From CAIKNB01 sp964415965 (lineage in GTDB: Bacteria; Patescibacteriota; Patescibacteriia; 2-12-FULL-60-25): a stretch of DNA of 64,000 nucleotides. Below, in pieces: positions 50,152 through 57,762 of this stretch; position 1 is the stretch's first letter; the number at the start of each line of letters is the position of its first letter. The DNA lies in assembly GCA_964415965.1 (NCBI GenBank), contig CAYQCK010000002.1, forward strand, positions 258,068-322,067, written 5' to 3'. The translations under genes and the position numbers were made by a program. The notes beneath the pieces are model-generated. The model had not been told where the DNA came from. It searched no databases and saw only the letters and a list, made by a program, of their open reading frames with translations.

Positions 50152-50160
50152 CGCGGACCT

Positions 50161-50190
50161 GCCCCGATCCTCCACATCGGGGCTTTTCTT
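50161..50190 (+). terminator. Terminator of 49693-50151 gene
   Basis: GCCCCGAT/ATCGGGGC stem then TTTTCTT. Confidence 0.88.
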
Positions 50191-50204
50191 AACCCTCCAC
50201 GGAC

Positions 50205-50233
50205 TTGACTGTTCGATGGATTTGGCCTATCCT
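50205..50233 (+). promoter_or_regulatory. Promoter of tRNA-Glu
   Basis: -35 TTGACT, 17-nt spacer, -10 TATCCT; the tRNA starts 13 nt later. Confidence 0.8.
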
Positions 50234-50245
50234 CTGCGCACGAAT

Positions 50246-50320
50246 GGCCCCTTCGTCTATCGGTTAGGACAGCGGCTTTTCAAGCCGTTAAGAGGGGTTC
50301 GACTCCCCTAGGGGCTACCA
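50246..50320 (+). tRNA. tRNA-Glu (anticodon TTC)
   Basis: A 75-nt cloverleaf with encoded CCA. The acceptor GGCCCCT pairs with AGGGGCT (first pair G-U). The anticodon stem GCGGC/GCCGT (last pair G-T wobble) closes loop TTTTCAA, giving TTC. The T arm is AGGGG-TTCGACT-CCCCT. With the GatCAB amidotransferase nearby, glutamine charging may run through Glu-tRNA. Confidence 0.95.
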
Positions 50321-50370
50321 TCGCGTTGAACGCGATACCTGATTGGAAGGAAAGCGACGTTGAACGTCGC
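50320..50370. repeat. Two short hairpins with TTGAA loops
   Basis: ATCGCG ttgaa CGCGAT and GCGACG ttgaa CGTCGC; a relative with loop TTTAA is at 46803-46819. Confidence 0.55.
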
Positions 50371-50398
50371 CACAACCAGCAGGTTCGTGAATCGATGC

Positions 50399-50438
50399 GT
50401 CCACCAAAAAAGAGACTTTCGTCTCTTTTTTGGTGGAC
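50399..50438 (+). terminator. Long perfect hairpin after tRNA-Glu
   Basis: 18-bp perfect arms starting GTCCACCAAAAAAGAGAC with loop TTTC; the T run is inside the second arm. It is probably the tRNA terminator. Confidence 0.75.
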
Positions 50439-50471
50439 GTCTTGACATAAGATAAATGATGCTACAGCGGT

Positions 50472-50750
50472 ATGTATATGTTCCATACATATGTACTGAT
50501 AAGCCTAAAAGACAGGAAATTGTATATCGGCCAGACGAATGACGTATTCCGACGTTTCCATGAGCATTCCCGCGGGGACGTCGAGAGTACCGCGCACCGA
50601 AGACCTCTCAAGCTGATATTTTTTGAATCTTTCCTGACCCGCCATGAAGCCGAAAGACGGGAGACTTGGCTGAAAAGCGGTGCGGGCAGGATAGAACTCA
50701 AAAGACTGCTTGAACCGACCCTGAAACATTTTGGATATTTGAACATTTGA
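50472..50750 (+). CDS. GIY-YIG nuclease family protein
   Basis: A 92-residue stand-alone GIY-YIG domain: YVLISLKDRKLYIGQTND carries the Y..Y-I-G core, then RFHEH and the later Glu in ETWLKSG. Small proteins of this type cut or nick DNA, but their roles are mostly unknown. The gene is AT-richer than its neighbours and lies beside a tRNA gene, both common for mobile DNA. ATG 50472 and 50478 are both possible. Confidence 0.85.
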   Translation: MYMFHTYVLISLKDRKLYIGQTNDVFRRFHEHSRGDVESTAHRRPLKLIFFESFLTRHEAERRETWLKSGAGRIELKRLLEPTLKHFGYLNI

Positions 50751-50860
50751 GGTTCTGCGGTCGGGACGTTTTTCTTTTCCGCGCCACCGGCAAGCCTTGC
50801 AAGATATCATCCGGAAGTTTAAGCTGGTGTCCCATCACGCACTGAAATTACAGCTAGTTT

Positions 50861-52063
50861 ATGCGACAAACCAGTCTCTCGCGACGCGCCCAGGACTTGC
50901 CCGCCTCAGCCATCCGTAAATACGTCCCGCTGTCCGACGCCTTGAAGAAATCCGGCGTCAAAGTCTTCCATCTGAACATCGGCCAGCCCGACGTCGCCAC
51001 GCCCCAGCTGTTTTTCGAGGCGGTGCGTAAGTTCGCGGCACCGGTCGTGGAATACGCCAACAGCGCCGGCGACGCCGTGCTCAAATCCGCCATCGCCGAG
51101 TACTACCTGTCGCTCGGATTGGACGTCGCGCCGCAGGACTGCCTCGTCACTTCCGGCGGAAGCGAAGCGCTGTCCATGGCCATGTCGCTCGTCTGCGATC
51201 CGGGCGACGAGATCATCGTCCCGGAGCCCTTCTACACCAACTACAACACCTTTGCCCTCCAGAACCAGGCGACGCTCGTCCCCTTCCCGACGCGCCTGGA
51301 GGACAATTTCGCCTTGCCCGACCTGGACAAGCTCGAGGCCCTCGTCACGCCGCGCACCAAGGCCATCCTCATCTGTAGCCCGAACAACCCGACCGGCGCC
51401 GTCCTGTCGCGCGAGGAGCTGGAGCGCGTCTGCGAAGTCGCCAAGAAGCACGGCTTGTTCGTCATCTCCGACGAGGTCTACCGCGAATTCGTCTACGACG
51501 GCAAGCAAGCGACCAGCCTGCTCTCGATCGACGGCATGGAAAGCCTCGGCATCGTGGCCGACAGCGTCTCCAAGCGCTATTCGGTCTGCGGCGCGCGCGT
51601 CGGCTGGCTCGTGAGCCGCAACCCGGAAATCATGGCCGCGGCCCTGAAATACGCCCAAGCCCGGTTGTGCGTCGCGACCCTGGAACAACGGGCAGCGGCC
51701 GAGCTCATCCGCAACGGGCAGGAGGATATCCAGCGCGCCAAAGCCGAGTACGACCTCCGCCGGCGGACCGCGCACCGCACCCTGACCGAAGCCGGACTCA
51801 GATGCGGCTATCCGCAGGGCGCGCTCTATCTCATGGTCGACTTGGGCGTGGATACCGACGCGTTCACCCGCTACATGCTGACGGACTATTCCGGCATCAC
51901 GGACGACAAGGAGACCGCCATGGTCACCCCGGCCGCAAGCTTCTACCGCACGCCCGGGCAAGGCCTGACCCAAGCCCGCATCGCTTTCGTGCTGGAGGCG
52001 GACAAGCTCGAAAAAGCCCTGAAGCACCTGCTCAAGGGACTCGAGGAATTCAAGAAGTTATGA
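50861..52063 (+). CDS. Aspartate aminotransferase-like class I/II aminotransferase
   Basis: A fold-type I PLP enzyme of 400 residues. SPNNPTGAV, SDEVYREFVYDG and the PLP lysine Lys238 in DSVSKRYSVCGARVGW are typical of aspartate aminotransferases of the AspB type. The substrate is best read from context: the stop overlaps mdh by 4 bp (ATGA), so oxaloacetate from aspartate could be reduced to malate. Confidence 0.88.
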   Translation: MRQTSLSRRAQDLPASAIRKYVPLSDALKKSGVKVFHLNIGQPDVATPQLFFEAVRKFAAPVVEYANSAGDAVLKSAIAEYYLSLGLDVAPQDCLVTSGGSEALSMAMSLVCDPGDEIIVPEPFYTNYNTFALQNQATLVPFPTRLEDNFALPDLDKLEALVTPRTKAILICSPNNPTGAVLSREELERVCEVAKKHGLFVISDEVYREFVYDGKQATSLLSIDGMESLGIVADSVSKRYSVCGARVGWLVSRNPEIMAAALKYAQARLCVATLEQRAAAELIRNGQEDIQRAKAEYDLRRRTAHRTLTEAGLRCGYPQGALYLMVDLGVDTDAFTRYMLTDYSGITDDKETAMVTPAASFYRTPGQGLTQARIAFVLEADKLEKALKHLLKGLEEFKKL

Positions 52064-52983
52064 AACGGAGCAGAATCAGCATCATCGGCGCCGGCAATGT
52101 CGGCGCCACGGCCGCCCTGCACATCGCCCAGCGGAATCTCGGCGACATCGTCCTCTTTGACGTGGTCGAAGGCCGGCCACAGGGCGTGGCCTTGGATTTG
52201 GGCCAGTCTTCAGCCGTCGCCGGATTCGACGTCAAAATCACCGGCACCAACGATTTCGCCGACACAGCCGTCTCCGACCTGGTCGTCATCACGGCCGGCA
52301 TCCCGCGCAAACCCGGCATGTCGCGCGAGGACGTCATGGGCGTCAACGCCGGCATCGTCGGCCAAGCGGCCGAACAAATCTCCAAGACCTCCCCCGAAGC
52401 CGTCATCCTCGTCGTGACCAACCCGCTCGACGCCATGTGTTATGTAGCCTGGAAAAAATCCGGCTTCCCCAAAGAGAGGATCGTCGGCATGGCCGGCGTA
52501 CTCGACACTTCGCGTTTCCGCTTCTTCGTCGGGCAGGAACTCGGCATCTCGGCGCAGGACGTCGAGGCGCTCGTCCTCGGCAGCCATGGCGACGAGATGG
52601 TCCCAGTCATCTCGTCGGCGACCGTCGGCGGCGTGCCGCTCACATCCCTGCTGCCGCCGGAAAAGATCGAGTCTCTGGTCCGGCGCACGCGCCAAGGCGG
52701 AGCCGAGATTGTCGGCCTGCTCAAGACCGGCAGTGCCTATTATGCGCCTGGCCTGGCCGTGGCCGAGATGGCCGACTCCGTCCTGAACGACCGCCGCCGC
52801 CTGCTCCCCTGCTCCTGCCTAGTCCAGGGAGAATTCGGCCTGGACGGCATCTTCATCGGCGTGCCCGCCGTACTCTCGCGCCAAGGAGTCGAGAAGGTTG
52901 TCGAGGTTGAGCTGACCGAAAACGAAAAGCTCCAGCTCGCGGAAGCCGCGGCCAAAATCAAAAAACTGCAGGAAGGGCTATAA
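52060..52983 (+). CDS. mdh: Malate dehydrogenase
   Basis: An LDH-like malate dehydrogenase of 307 residues. NAD-binding GAGNVGA, the substrate loop RKPGMSR (with Arg rather than Gln, which favours malate/oxaloacetate over lactate), NPLDAM and catalytic His in GSHGDEMVP are present. ATG 52060 overlaps the aminotransferase stop. With no TCA genes in view, its likely use is to recycle NADH or link aspartate and malate. Confidence 0.92.
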   Translation: MKRSRISIIGAGNVGATAALHIAQRNLGDIVLFDVVEGRPQGVALDLGQSSAVAGFDVKITGTNDFADTAVSDLVVITAGIPRKPGMSREDVMGVNAGIVGQAAEQISKTSPEAVILVVTNPLDAMCYVAWKKSGFPKERIVGMAGVLDTSRFRFFVGQELGISAQDVEALVLGSHGDEMVPVISSATVGGVPLTSLLPPEKIESLVRRTRQGGAEIVGLLKTGSAYYAPGLAVAEMADSVLNDRRRLLPCSCLVQGEFGLDGIFIGVPAVLSRQGVEKVVEVELTENEKLQLAEAAAKIKKLQEGL

Positions 52984-52987
52984 GGAA

Positions 52988-53011
52988 AAAACCGCCCTCG
53001 TGGCGGTTTTA
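52988..53011 (+). terminator. mdh terminator
   Basis: AAAACCGCC/GGCGGTTTT stem with loop CTCGT. Confidence 0.88.
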
Positions 53012-53027
53012 TGGATATTGTCCGGGG

Positions 53028-53056
53028 TTGACGCGCGCCGCGGATTCTGGTAATCA
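53028..53056 (+). promoter_or_regulatory. Promoter of M50 protease gene
   Basis: -35 TTGACG, 17-nt spacer, -10 TAATCA. Confidence 0.75.
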
Positions 53057-53093
53057 ATCGAATCCGTCCCTTCCCAAAACAAGAGGTCAACCG

Positions 53094-54311
53094 ATGTCCG
53101 AAAAACCTACGCCGTTCGGCTTATTGGTCCTCCTGGCCAAGCTCGGCGCGAAGTTCGGCGCCAAAGCCATCCCGTTCCTGCTCAAGATCGGCAAACTGAG
53201 CAAGCTGAGCTGGATCGGCTCGCTCGGCATCTACGCCGTCATCTTCAACTGGAAATTCGCGCTCATGCTCATCGGTAGCCTGTTCATCCACGAGTATGGG
53301 CACGTCTGGGCCATGAAGCGCGAAGGTATGCCCGTCAAAGGGATGTACTTCATCCCCTTCCTGGGCGCCGCCGCGGTCGGCGCAGGCCAATTCCCGTCCC
53401 GTGCCGCCGAGGTGCGCATCGCCCTCATGGGCCCGCTCTGGGGCTTGGCTCTCGCCCTCGCGACCTTCGGCGTCTACGACATTACCGGCGAACCGCTCCT
53501 GGCTTCGATCGCCGGCTGGATGGCCATGGTCAACCTGTTCAACCTGCTGCCCATCATGCCGCTCGACGGCGGCCGCGTCTTCCGCAACATCGCCTTCTCG
53601 TTCTCGGGCTGGATCGGCGTCAGTCTGTTCATCCTGAGCTGCGTCTTGGGATTCTGGCTGTCCTTCAAGCTCGGCCTCTCGCTCATCGTCCTAATCCTGG
53701 CGCTCGGTTTCGGCGAGGCGTTCGTCGACCTGCTGAAGTCGGTCAAGCGCTCCCGCCGCCTGCGCGTGGCCCAGGACCTGGCCCCGCTCTACGGCGTCGA
53801 ACCGCGGCCGCGGGCTGTGTTCGAGGCCAACCATGAGATGCTCAACCAACTGGTCGAACTCCAAAAGGCCTACCGCTGCGGCTGCGACGAGCATCTGGCC
53901 AAGCGCGACATCGACCTGTACGACCGGCTCAAGCCTGAACCCATCCGCGGCGCCGTGCTCCGAGGCTGGCAAGACTTCCTCAGGCTCAACCGGGAAACCT
54001 CCGAAACCGGCGACGAGAACGATTGGCGCTCAGAGAATCTCCCGGCCTTGACCCGGCCGCTCGAGGACCTGATCCGCGGCCGGGTGCGCGATGCAGCCTG
54101 GCTCGAAAACAATCCGCGCATTGATATCCTGCAACGGATCGACTCCGAGCTCAGCGCCTATGACGAGAAGTCGCCGGACCCGCTCCGGCCCGCCAACATC
54201 GCCTGGTCAGCACTGGGCTACGTCGGGCTGACCGGCCTGCTCTTCGTCCTCCTCTACTCGACCAAGCACGTGCCTGGCGCCGAAGCCGCGTTCGACATCT
54301 TCAAGCAGTGA
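53094..54311 (+). CDS. Site-2-type M50 membrane metalloprotease
   Basis: An intramembrane zinc protease of 405 residues. HEYGH (residues 66-70) gives the zinc ligands and active Glu, and MPLDGGRV supplies the third ligand, as in S2P/M50 enzymes. About five transmembrane segments occur before residue 230; then comes a cytosolic region of about 140 residues, mostly charged, and a last transmembrane segment near the C-terminus. That long region is unusual and has no PDZ features. It probably cleaves membrane proteins such as anti-sigma factors, but no partner is encoded nearby. Confidence 0.85.
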   Translation: MSEKPTPFGLLVLLAKLGAKFGAKAIPFLLKIGKLSKLSWIGSLGIYAVIFNWKFALMLIGSLFIHEYGHVWAMKREGMPVKGMYFIPFLGAAAVGAGQFPSRAAEVRIALMGPLWGLALALATFGVYDITGEPLLASIAGWMAMVNLFNLLPIMPLDGGRVFRNIAFSFSGWIGVSLFILSCVLGFWLSFKLGLSLIVLILALGFGEAFVDLLKSVKRSRRLRVAQDLAPLYGVEPRPRAVFEANHEMLNQLVELQKAYRCGCDEHLAKRDIDLYDRLKPEPIRGAVLRGWQDFLRLNRETSETGDENDWRSENLPALTRPLEDLIRGRVRDAAWLENNPRIDILQRIDSELSAYDEKSPDPLRPANIAWSALGYVGLTGLLFVLLYSTKHVPGAEAAFDIFKQ

Positions 54312-54317
54312 CCCTCT

Positions 54318-54348
54318 CCCCGCAGCCGCAAAGCTGCGGGGTTTTTTT
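54318..54348 (+). terminator. Terminator of M50 gene
   Basis: CCCCGCAGC/GCTGCGGGG stem then seven T. Confidence 0.9.
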
Positions 54349-54374
54349 ATCCCAAAACACCCCATACGCAGCCC

Positions 54375-54473
54375 TGTGTCATTGCGAGCGCATACCCTGA
54401 AAGCGCGCGGCAATCTCATTTGCCGACCAAGATACGGAGATTGCTTCGTCATTAGGCTCCTCGCAATGACACA
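54375..54473. repeat. MITE-like palindromic element
   Basis: 99 bp with 14-bp perfect terminal inverted repeats TGTGTCATTGCGAG/CTCGCAATGACACA and an inner GCAATCTC/GAGATTGC pair. It has no coding capacity. Confidence 0.8.
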
Positions 54474-54554
54474 GAAATCCAAATTACTTGAAGATACCAT
54501 CCCCACCCACCAACCCTCTTGACCGGCCCATCCATCAAGCGTAGCCGTGAGGAT

Positions 54555-55160
54555 ATGGACGGCTTAGCGCCTATCGAAAACCGGATTTACCATATCCGCG
54601 GCCAAAGCGTGATGCTGGACCGCGATTTGGCCGCGCTCTACGGCGTCCCGACCAAGGTCCTGAAGCAGGCAGTCAAACGCAACATCGAGCGCTTTCCGCC
54701 GGATTTCATGTTTGAATTGGGCTTAGATGAGTTTAGAAACTTGAGGTCACAATTTGTGACCTCAAGTTTCGATTTAAGTGATGCGACGCTCGGTTCAAGG
54801 TCACAATTTGTGACCTTGAATGACGAAAATGGCTCAACTCAGCCAAGTACAAGGTCACAATTTGTGACCTTGAAACAAGGGCGGAATATTAAATACCAGC
54901 CCTATGCATTTACCGAGCATGGCGTTGCCATGCTTTCAAGCGTCCTAAATAGCGACAGGGCCATACAGGTGAACATCCAGATCATGCGGTCTTTCGTCCG
55001 CCTGCGGCAAATGGTCACTTCCCATGACGACCTGCGTTTGAAGCTCGAATCCCTGGAACAACGCTACGACGAACAATTCAAGATCGTCTTCGACGCCATG
55101 CGGCAGCTGTTGGCGGAAGATGAGGAACCGAAGACCGAAATTGGGTTTAAGGCCGGATAA
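54555..55160 (+). CDS. ORF6N domain protein with internal repeats
   Basis: A 201-residue protein of the ORF6N (KilA-N-related) family, often found in phages and mobile DNA and thought to bind DNA. The domain runs over about residues 5-130: MLDRDLAALYGVPTKVLKQ, FPPDFMFEL, LRSQ, then YAFTEHGVAMLSSVLNS. The C-terminal part is coiled coil. The peptide RSQFVT occurs three times, each encoded by a palindrome (AAGGTCACAA type), where family members usually have one. The region is AT-richer than its surroundings. ATG 54555 has a GAGG site; longer starts are possible. Confidence 0.85.
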   Translation: MDGLAPIENRIYHIRGQSVMLDRDLAALYGVPTKVLKQAVKRNIERFPPDFMFELGLDEFRNLRSQFVTSSFDLSDATLGSRSQFVTLNDENGSTQPSTRSQFVTLKQGRNIKYQPYAFTEHGVAMLSSVLNSDRAIQVNIQIMRSFVRLRQMVTSHDDLRLKLESLEQRYDEQFKIVFDAMRQLLAEDEEPKTEIGFKAG

Positions 55161-55186
55161 TATTCAAGGTCACAAATTTTGACCTT
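54736..55186. repeat. Four-copy palindrome array in and after ORF6N gene
   Basis: Copies at 54736-54770 (17-bp perfect arms), 54794-54820 (13-bp), 54850-54872 (11-bp) and 55164-55186 (7-bp, after the stop). The core is AGGTCACAA t TTGTGACCT. Confidence 0.9.
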
Positions 55187-55294
55187 AAACAAAAAGTCTA
55201 AATTGAGCCACATCTTAGCCGAATCACCCGTCCTGGACAAACCTGGCCGCCCCGCATACCAAAAGCCCATTTGGCGTGCTAACCTGGGTCCGCT

Positions 55295-55603
55295 ATGGCC
55301 ACCCTCCAACAATTAGCCGACGGCGTCGAACAGGTTTCCGGCAAATACGTCGCCAGCCATGCGATAAACCGGGACAACGACTGGTTCATGTTCAAGCTCC
55401 AGGAGGAACTGGGCGAAGCCACGCAGAAATACCTGATGTTGACCGGACGGGCCAGAACCAAGGGTTTGTCGACCGAGGAAATCCGCGCCGGTTTCGAGGA
55501 TGAACTCGCCGACGTACTCGGCCAACTACTCCTGTTGTCGAAACACATGGACGTGGACCTGGAAAAGGCCTTAGAACACAAATGGTTGAGCTATCTTAAG
55601 TGA
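55295..55603 (+). CDS. MazG-like nucleotide pyrophosphohydrolase
   Basis: A 102-residue helical protein of the MazG-like/all-alpha NTP pyrophosphatase type. The metal-binding motifs are EELGEAT (first helix) and EDELADVL (second), matching ExxE and ExxD. Members hydrolyse NTPs or dNTPs, often non-canonical ones. The -10 box TAACCT lies 9 nt before the ATG. It is 10 bp upstream of a Pif1-like helicase and probably in one operon with it. Confidence 0.85.
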   Translation: MATLQQLADGVEQVSGKYVASHAINRDNDWFMFKLQEELGEATQKYLMLTGRARTKGLSTEEIRAGFEDELADVLGQLLLLSKHMDVDLEKALEHKWLSYLK

Positions 55604-55613
55604 CCCAGAATCC

Positions 55614-56963
55614 ATGTCCCTCGAGTTCACCCCGAAATTCGACGAAGCCCTCGCCAAGATGGAGAACGGCCGGGCGTTCGTTTTCGTGACCGGCCGCGCC
55701 GGCACGGGCAAAAGCACGCTGCTCCGGCATTTCATCCAGACGACGAAGCGGCAGGCCGTCGTCCTGGCTTCGACCGGCGTCGCGGCGCTCAACGTCGAAG
55801 GCGAGACCATCCATCGCTTCTTCAAAATCCCGCCGGGCGTGACGCCCGACATCGCACGACAGGAGGCGCTCGAGCGCAAGAACGCCAAGGTCTACCGCAA
55901 GCTCGACACCCTCGTCATCGACGAGATCTCCATGGTCCGCGCCGACCTCTTGGACAGCGTCGACGCTTTCCTGCGTACCGTGCGCCGCGACGACCGGCCG
56001 TTCGGCAACGTCCGCGTCGTGGGCATCGGCGACCTGCACCAGCTCCCGCCCGTGGTCCGGACCGAGGAGATGTCGGCGTTCAAGGAGTTCTACGCCACGC
56101 CGTATTTCTTCTCTTCCCGCGTCTACGCCGAGCTCGAGGTCGACGACCAGATCGATTTCGTCGAACTCGAGAAGATCTACCGCCAGACCGACGCGGATTT
56201 CATCCATCTGCTGAATTCCATCCGCAACCGCACGGCCAAGGCCGAGGATTTCCGCAAGCTCAACTCGCGTATCCTGCCTGGCGAACCGCCGCGCGACGCC
56301 ATCGTGCTCACGCCGACGAACCTTGCCGCCGACACCCTGAACCAAATCCGGATGGACGAGCTCGAGACGCCGCTCCAGGCGTTCCAGGGCGCGCTTGAAG
56401 GCAAATTCGCGGAACGCGATTTGCCGACCGGCGAGCTCCTCGGCCTCAAGGTCGGCGCCCGCGTGATGTGCATCGCCAACGACCTGAACGGACGGTTCGT
56501 GAACGGCAGCTTGGGCTGGATAAAATTCCTGGGCACCGAAACTGAGCCGTACGCCATCGTCCAACTGGACGGCAAGGACGAGCCGGTCCGCATCGCGCCA
56601 TACACCTGGACCGTGGTCCGCACCAAATACGTCAAAAAAACCGACACGCTCGAACGCGAGCAGATCGGGAGCTTCAAGCAACTCCCCTTGCGCCTGGCCT
56701 GGGCCGTGACCATCCATAAATCACAAGGCAAATCTTTCGATAAGGTCGCGCTCGACTTGGGTAACGGCGCCTTCGCCGCCGGCCAGGTCTACGTCGCGCT
56801 CAGCCGCTGCACCTCGTTCGAGGGGCTGCACCTCGTGAAACCCGTGACCATCCAACAGATAAAACTGGACGGCGCGGTCATCAGGTATCTCGATTCGTGG
56901 CGCGAGGACTTCAAACCACAGGCTCCGGTTGAAACACCGGTCTACGTTAAGGACTGGGAGTGA
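55614..56963 (+). CDS. Pif1-like superfamily 1 helicase
   Basis: A 449-residue SF1B helicase. Walker A GRAGTGKS near residue 30, STGVAALNVEGETIHRFF (motif Ia), VIDEISM (Walker B), GDLHQLPPV (motif III) and the C-terminal TIHKSQGKSFDKV and VYVALSRCTS complete the set. Pif1-type enzymes unwind 5'-3' and resolve forks, R-loops and G-quadruplexes. It follows the MazG-like gene by 10 bp. Confidence 0.92.
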   Translation: MSLEFTPKFDEALAKMENGRAFVFVTGRAGTGKSTLLRHFIQTTKRQAVVLASTGVAALNVEGETIHRFFKIPPGVTPDIARQEALERKNAKVYRKLDTLVIDEISMVRADLLDSVDAFLRTVRRDDRPFGNVRVVGIGDLHQLPPVVRTEEMSAFKEFYATPYFFSSRVYAELEVDDQIDFVELEKIYRQTDADFIHLLNSIRNRTAKAEDFRKLNSRILPGEPPRDAIVLTPTNLAADTLNQIRMDELETPLQAFQGALEGKFAERDLPTGELLGLKVGARVMCIANDLNGRFVNGSLGWIKFLGTETEPYAIVQLDGKDEPVRIAPYTWTVVRTKYVKKTDTLEREQIGSFKQLPLRLAWAVTIHKSQGKSFDKVALDLGNGAFAAGQVYVALSRCTSFEGLHLVKPVTIQQIKLDGAVIRYLDSWREDFKPQAPVETPVYVKDWE

Positions 56964-56990
56964 AACCACCCCCCGAACGGATGGTCCGAA

Positions 56991-57011
56991 AAAACGCCGC
57001 TGGGGCGTTTT
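56991..57011. terminator. Terminator between helicase and pilin genes
   Basis: AAAACGCC/GGCGTTTT stem, symmetrical. Confidence 0.75.
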
Positions 57012-57031
57012 GTTACGCTTGGTCGCGACCG

Positions 57032-57552
57032 TTAGTCTGATGGATAGACGTATTCGTAGCAATACCAATATTTATCGTAATTCGCCGGGGCCCAGGGCGA
57101 CGAGCAATCCGCGTTGCTGATGGGATTTTCCGCTGCCCAAATCACGATAGCCTGCCGCTGACCCACGCTGGTTATGTACAGGAACCTGTTGTTGGCGTAA
57201 TTCCCCGTGTCGGCGTTCGTCTTCGGAAGTTTCGCCAGGTACGGCGCCAAATCCGTGACCAACGAATCAAGCCCGGAATACGCCCCGCGCCAACACGTCT
57301 CCGAACTTGGGCCGAGGCAGGAATACCCGTGCCAGCCCCCGCGCTCGTCGGGAACCGCCCGTTGTCGGCATGGAACAACCGCAGAGCCGTATTGACCGCT
57401 TTCTTGTCCGCGATCCTGGCCGCGTCCCGAGCCTTGCTCCGGGCGGGCCCGAACGCGGCGACGCCCAAGGTCGCCAAAAGACCGAGGATGGCGATGACCA
57501 CCAAGAGCTCGACCAAGGTGAAACCTGAGGCTGGTTTTCGTTTTGGCGCCAT
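57032..57552 (-). pseudogene. Type IV pilin-like protein, frameshifted
   Basis: The N-terminal part (start ATG 57552) has a class III prepilin signal: basic leader, then G-FTLVELLVVIAILGLLA with Glu at position 5 after the cleavage site. Reading stays in this frame to about residue 72; the pilin-like remainder (CLGPSSETCWRGAYSG..) continues in a -1 frame to the stop at 57032. The switch falls at a run of five G (57336-57340 as C on the plus strand). One more G would restore a single protein of about 173 residues. It may be a mutation, a phase-variable tract or a sequencing error. A TATCCT -10 box precedes it. Confidence 0.8.
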
Positions 57553-57664
57553 GTCGGTCGGGCCACGCGAGGGGCTCTGGCTGGCCATAGGATAGCACAT
57601 CGCGTAAACCAATGTCAGTTGACGGCTTTTCCCGGATTTGCCCCTTTTCCTGATGGGTCGGTCC

Positions 57665-57693
57665 TTGACATTTTGCCTTATTTATGCTAAATT
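57665..57693 (+). promoter_or_regulatory. Promoter of MYG1 gene
   Basis: -35 TTGACA, 17-nt spacer ending TGC, -10 TAAATT. Confidence 0.85.
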
Positions 57694-57762
57694 CTTCAGT
57701 CCCTTCCCAACCGATCGAACCCCATCCAATCGCGGCCATGGCCGCGTCGCAAGGAGAGCGGA

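Noticed and set aside
50320..50471. Attachment site beside tRNA-Glu
   Set aside because: No direct repeat of the tRNA 3' end is visible downstream within the window and no integrase is present.
51667..52059. Upstream extension of mdh inside the aminotransferase gene
   Set aside because: Out-of-frame with a certain gene; ATG 52060 gives the conserved N-terminus.
54736..55186. The four palindromes as a CRISPR array
   Set aside because: Three lie in an intact ORF6N reading frame with irregular spacing; there are no cas genes.
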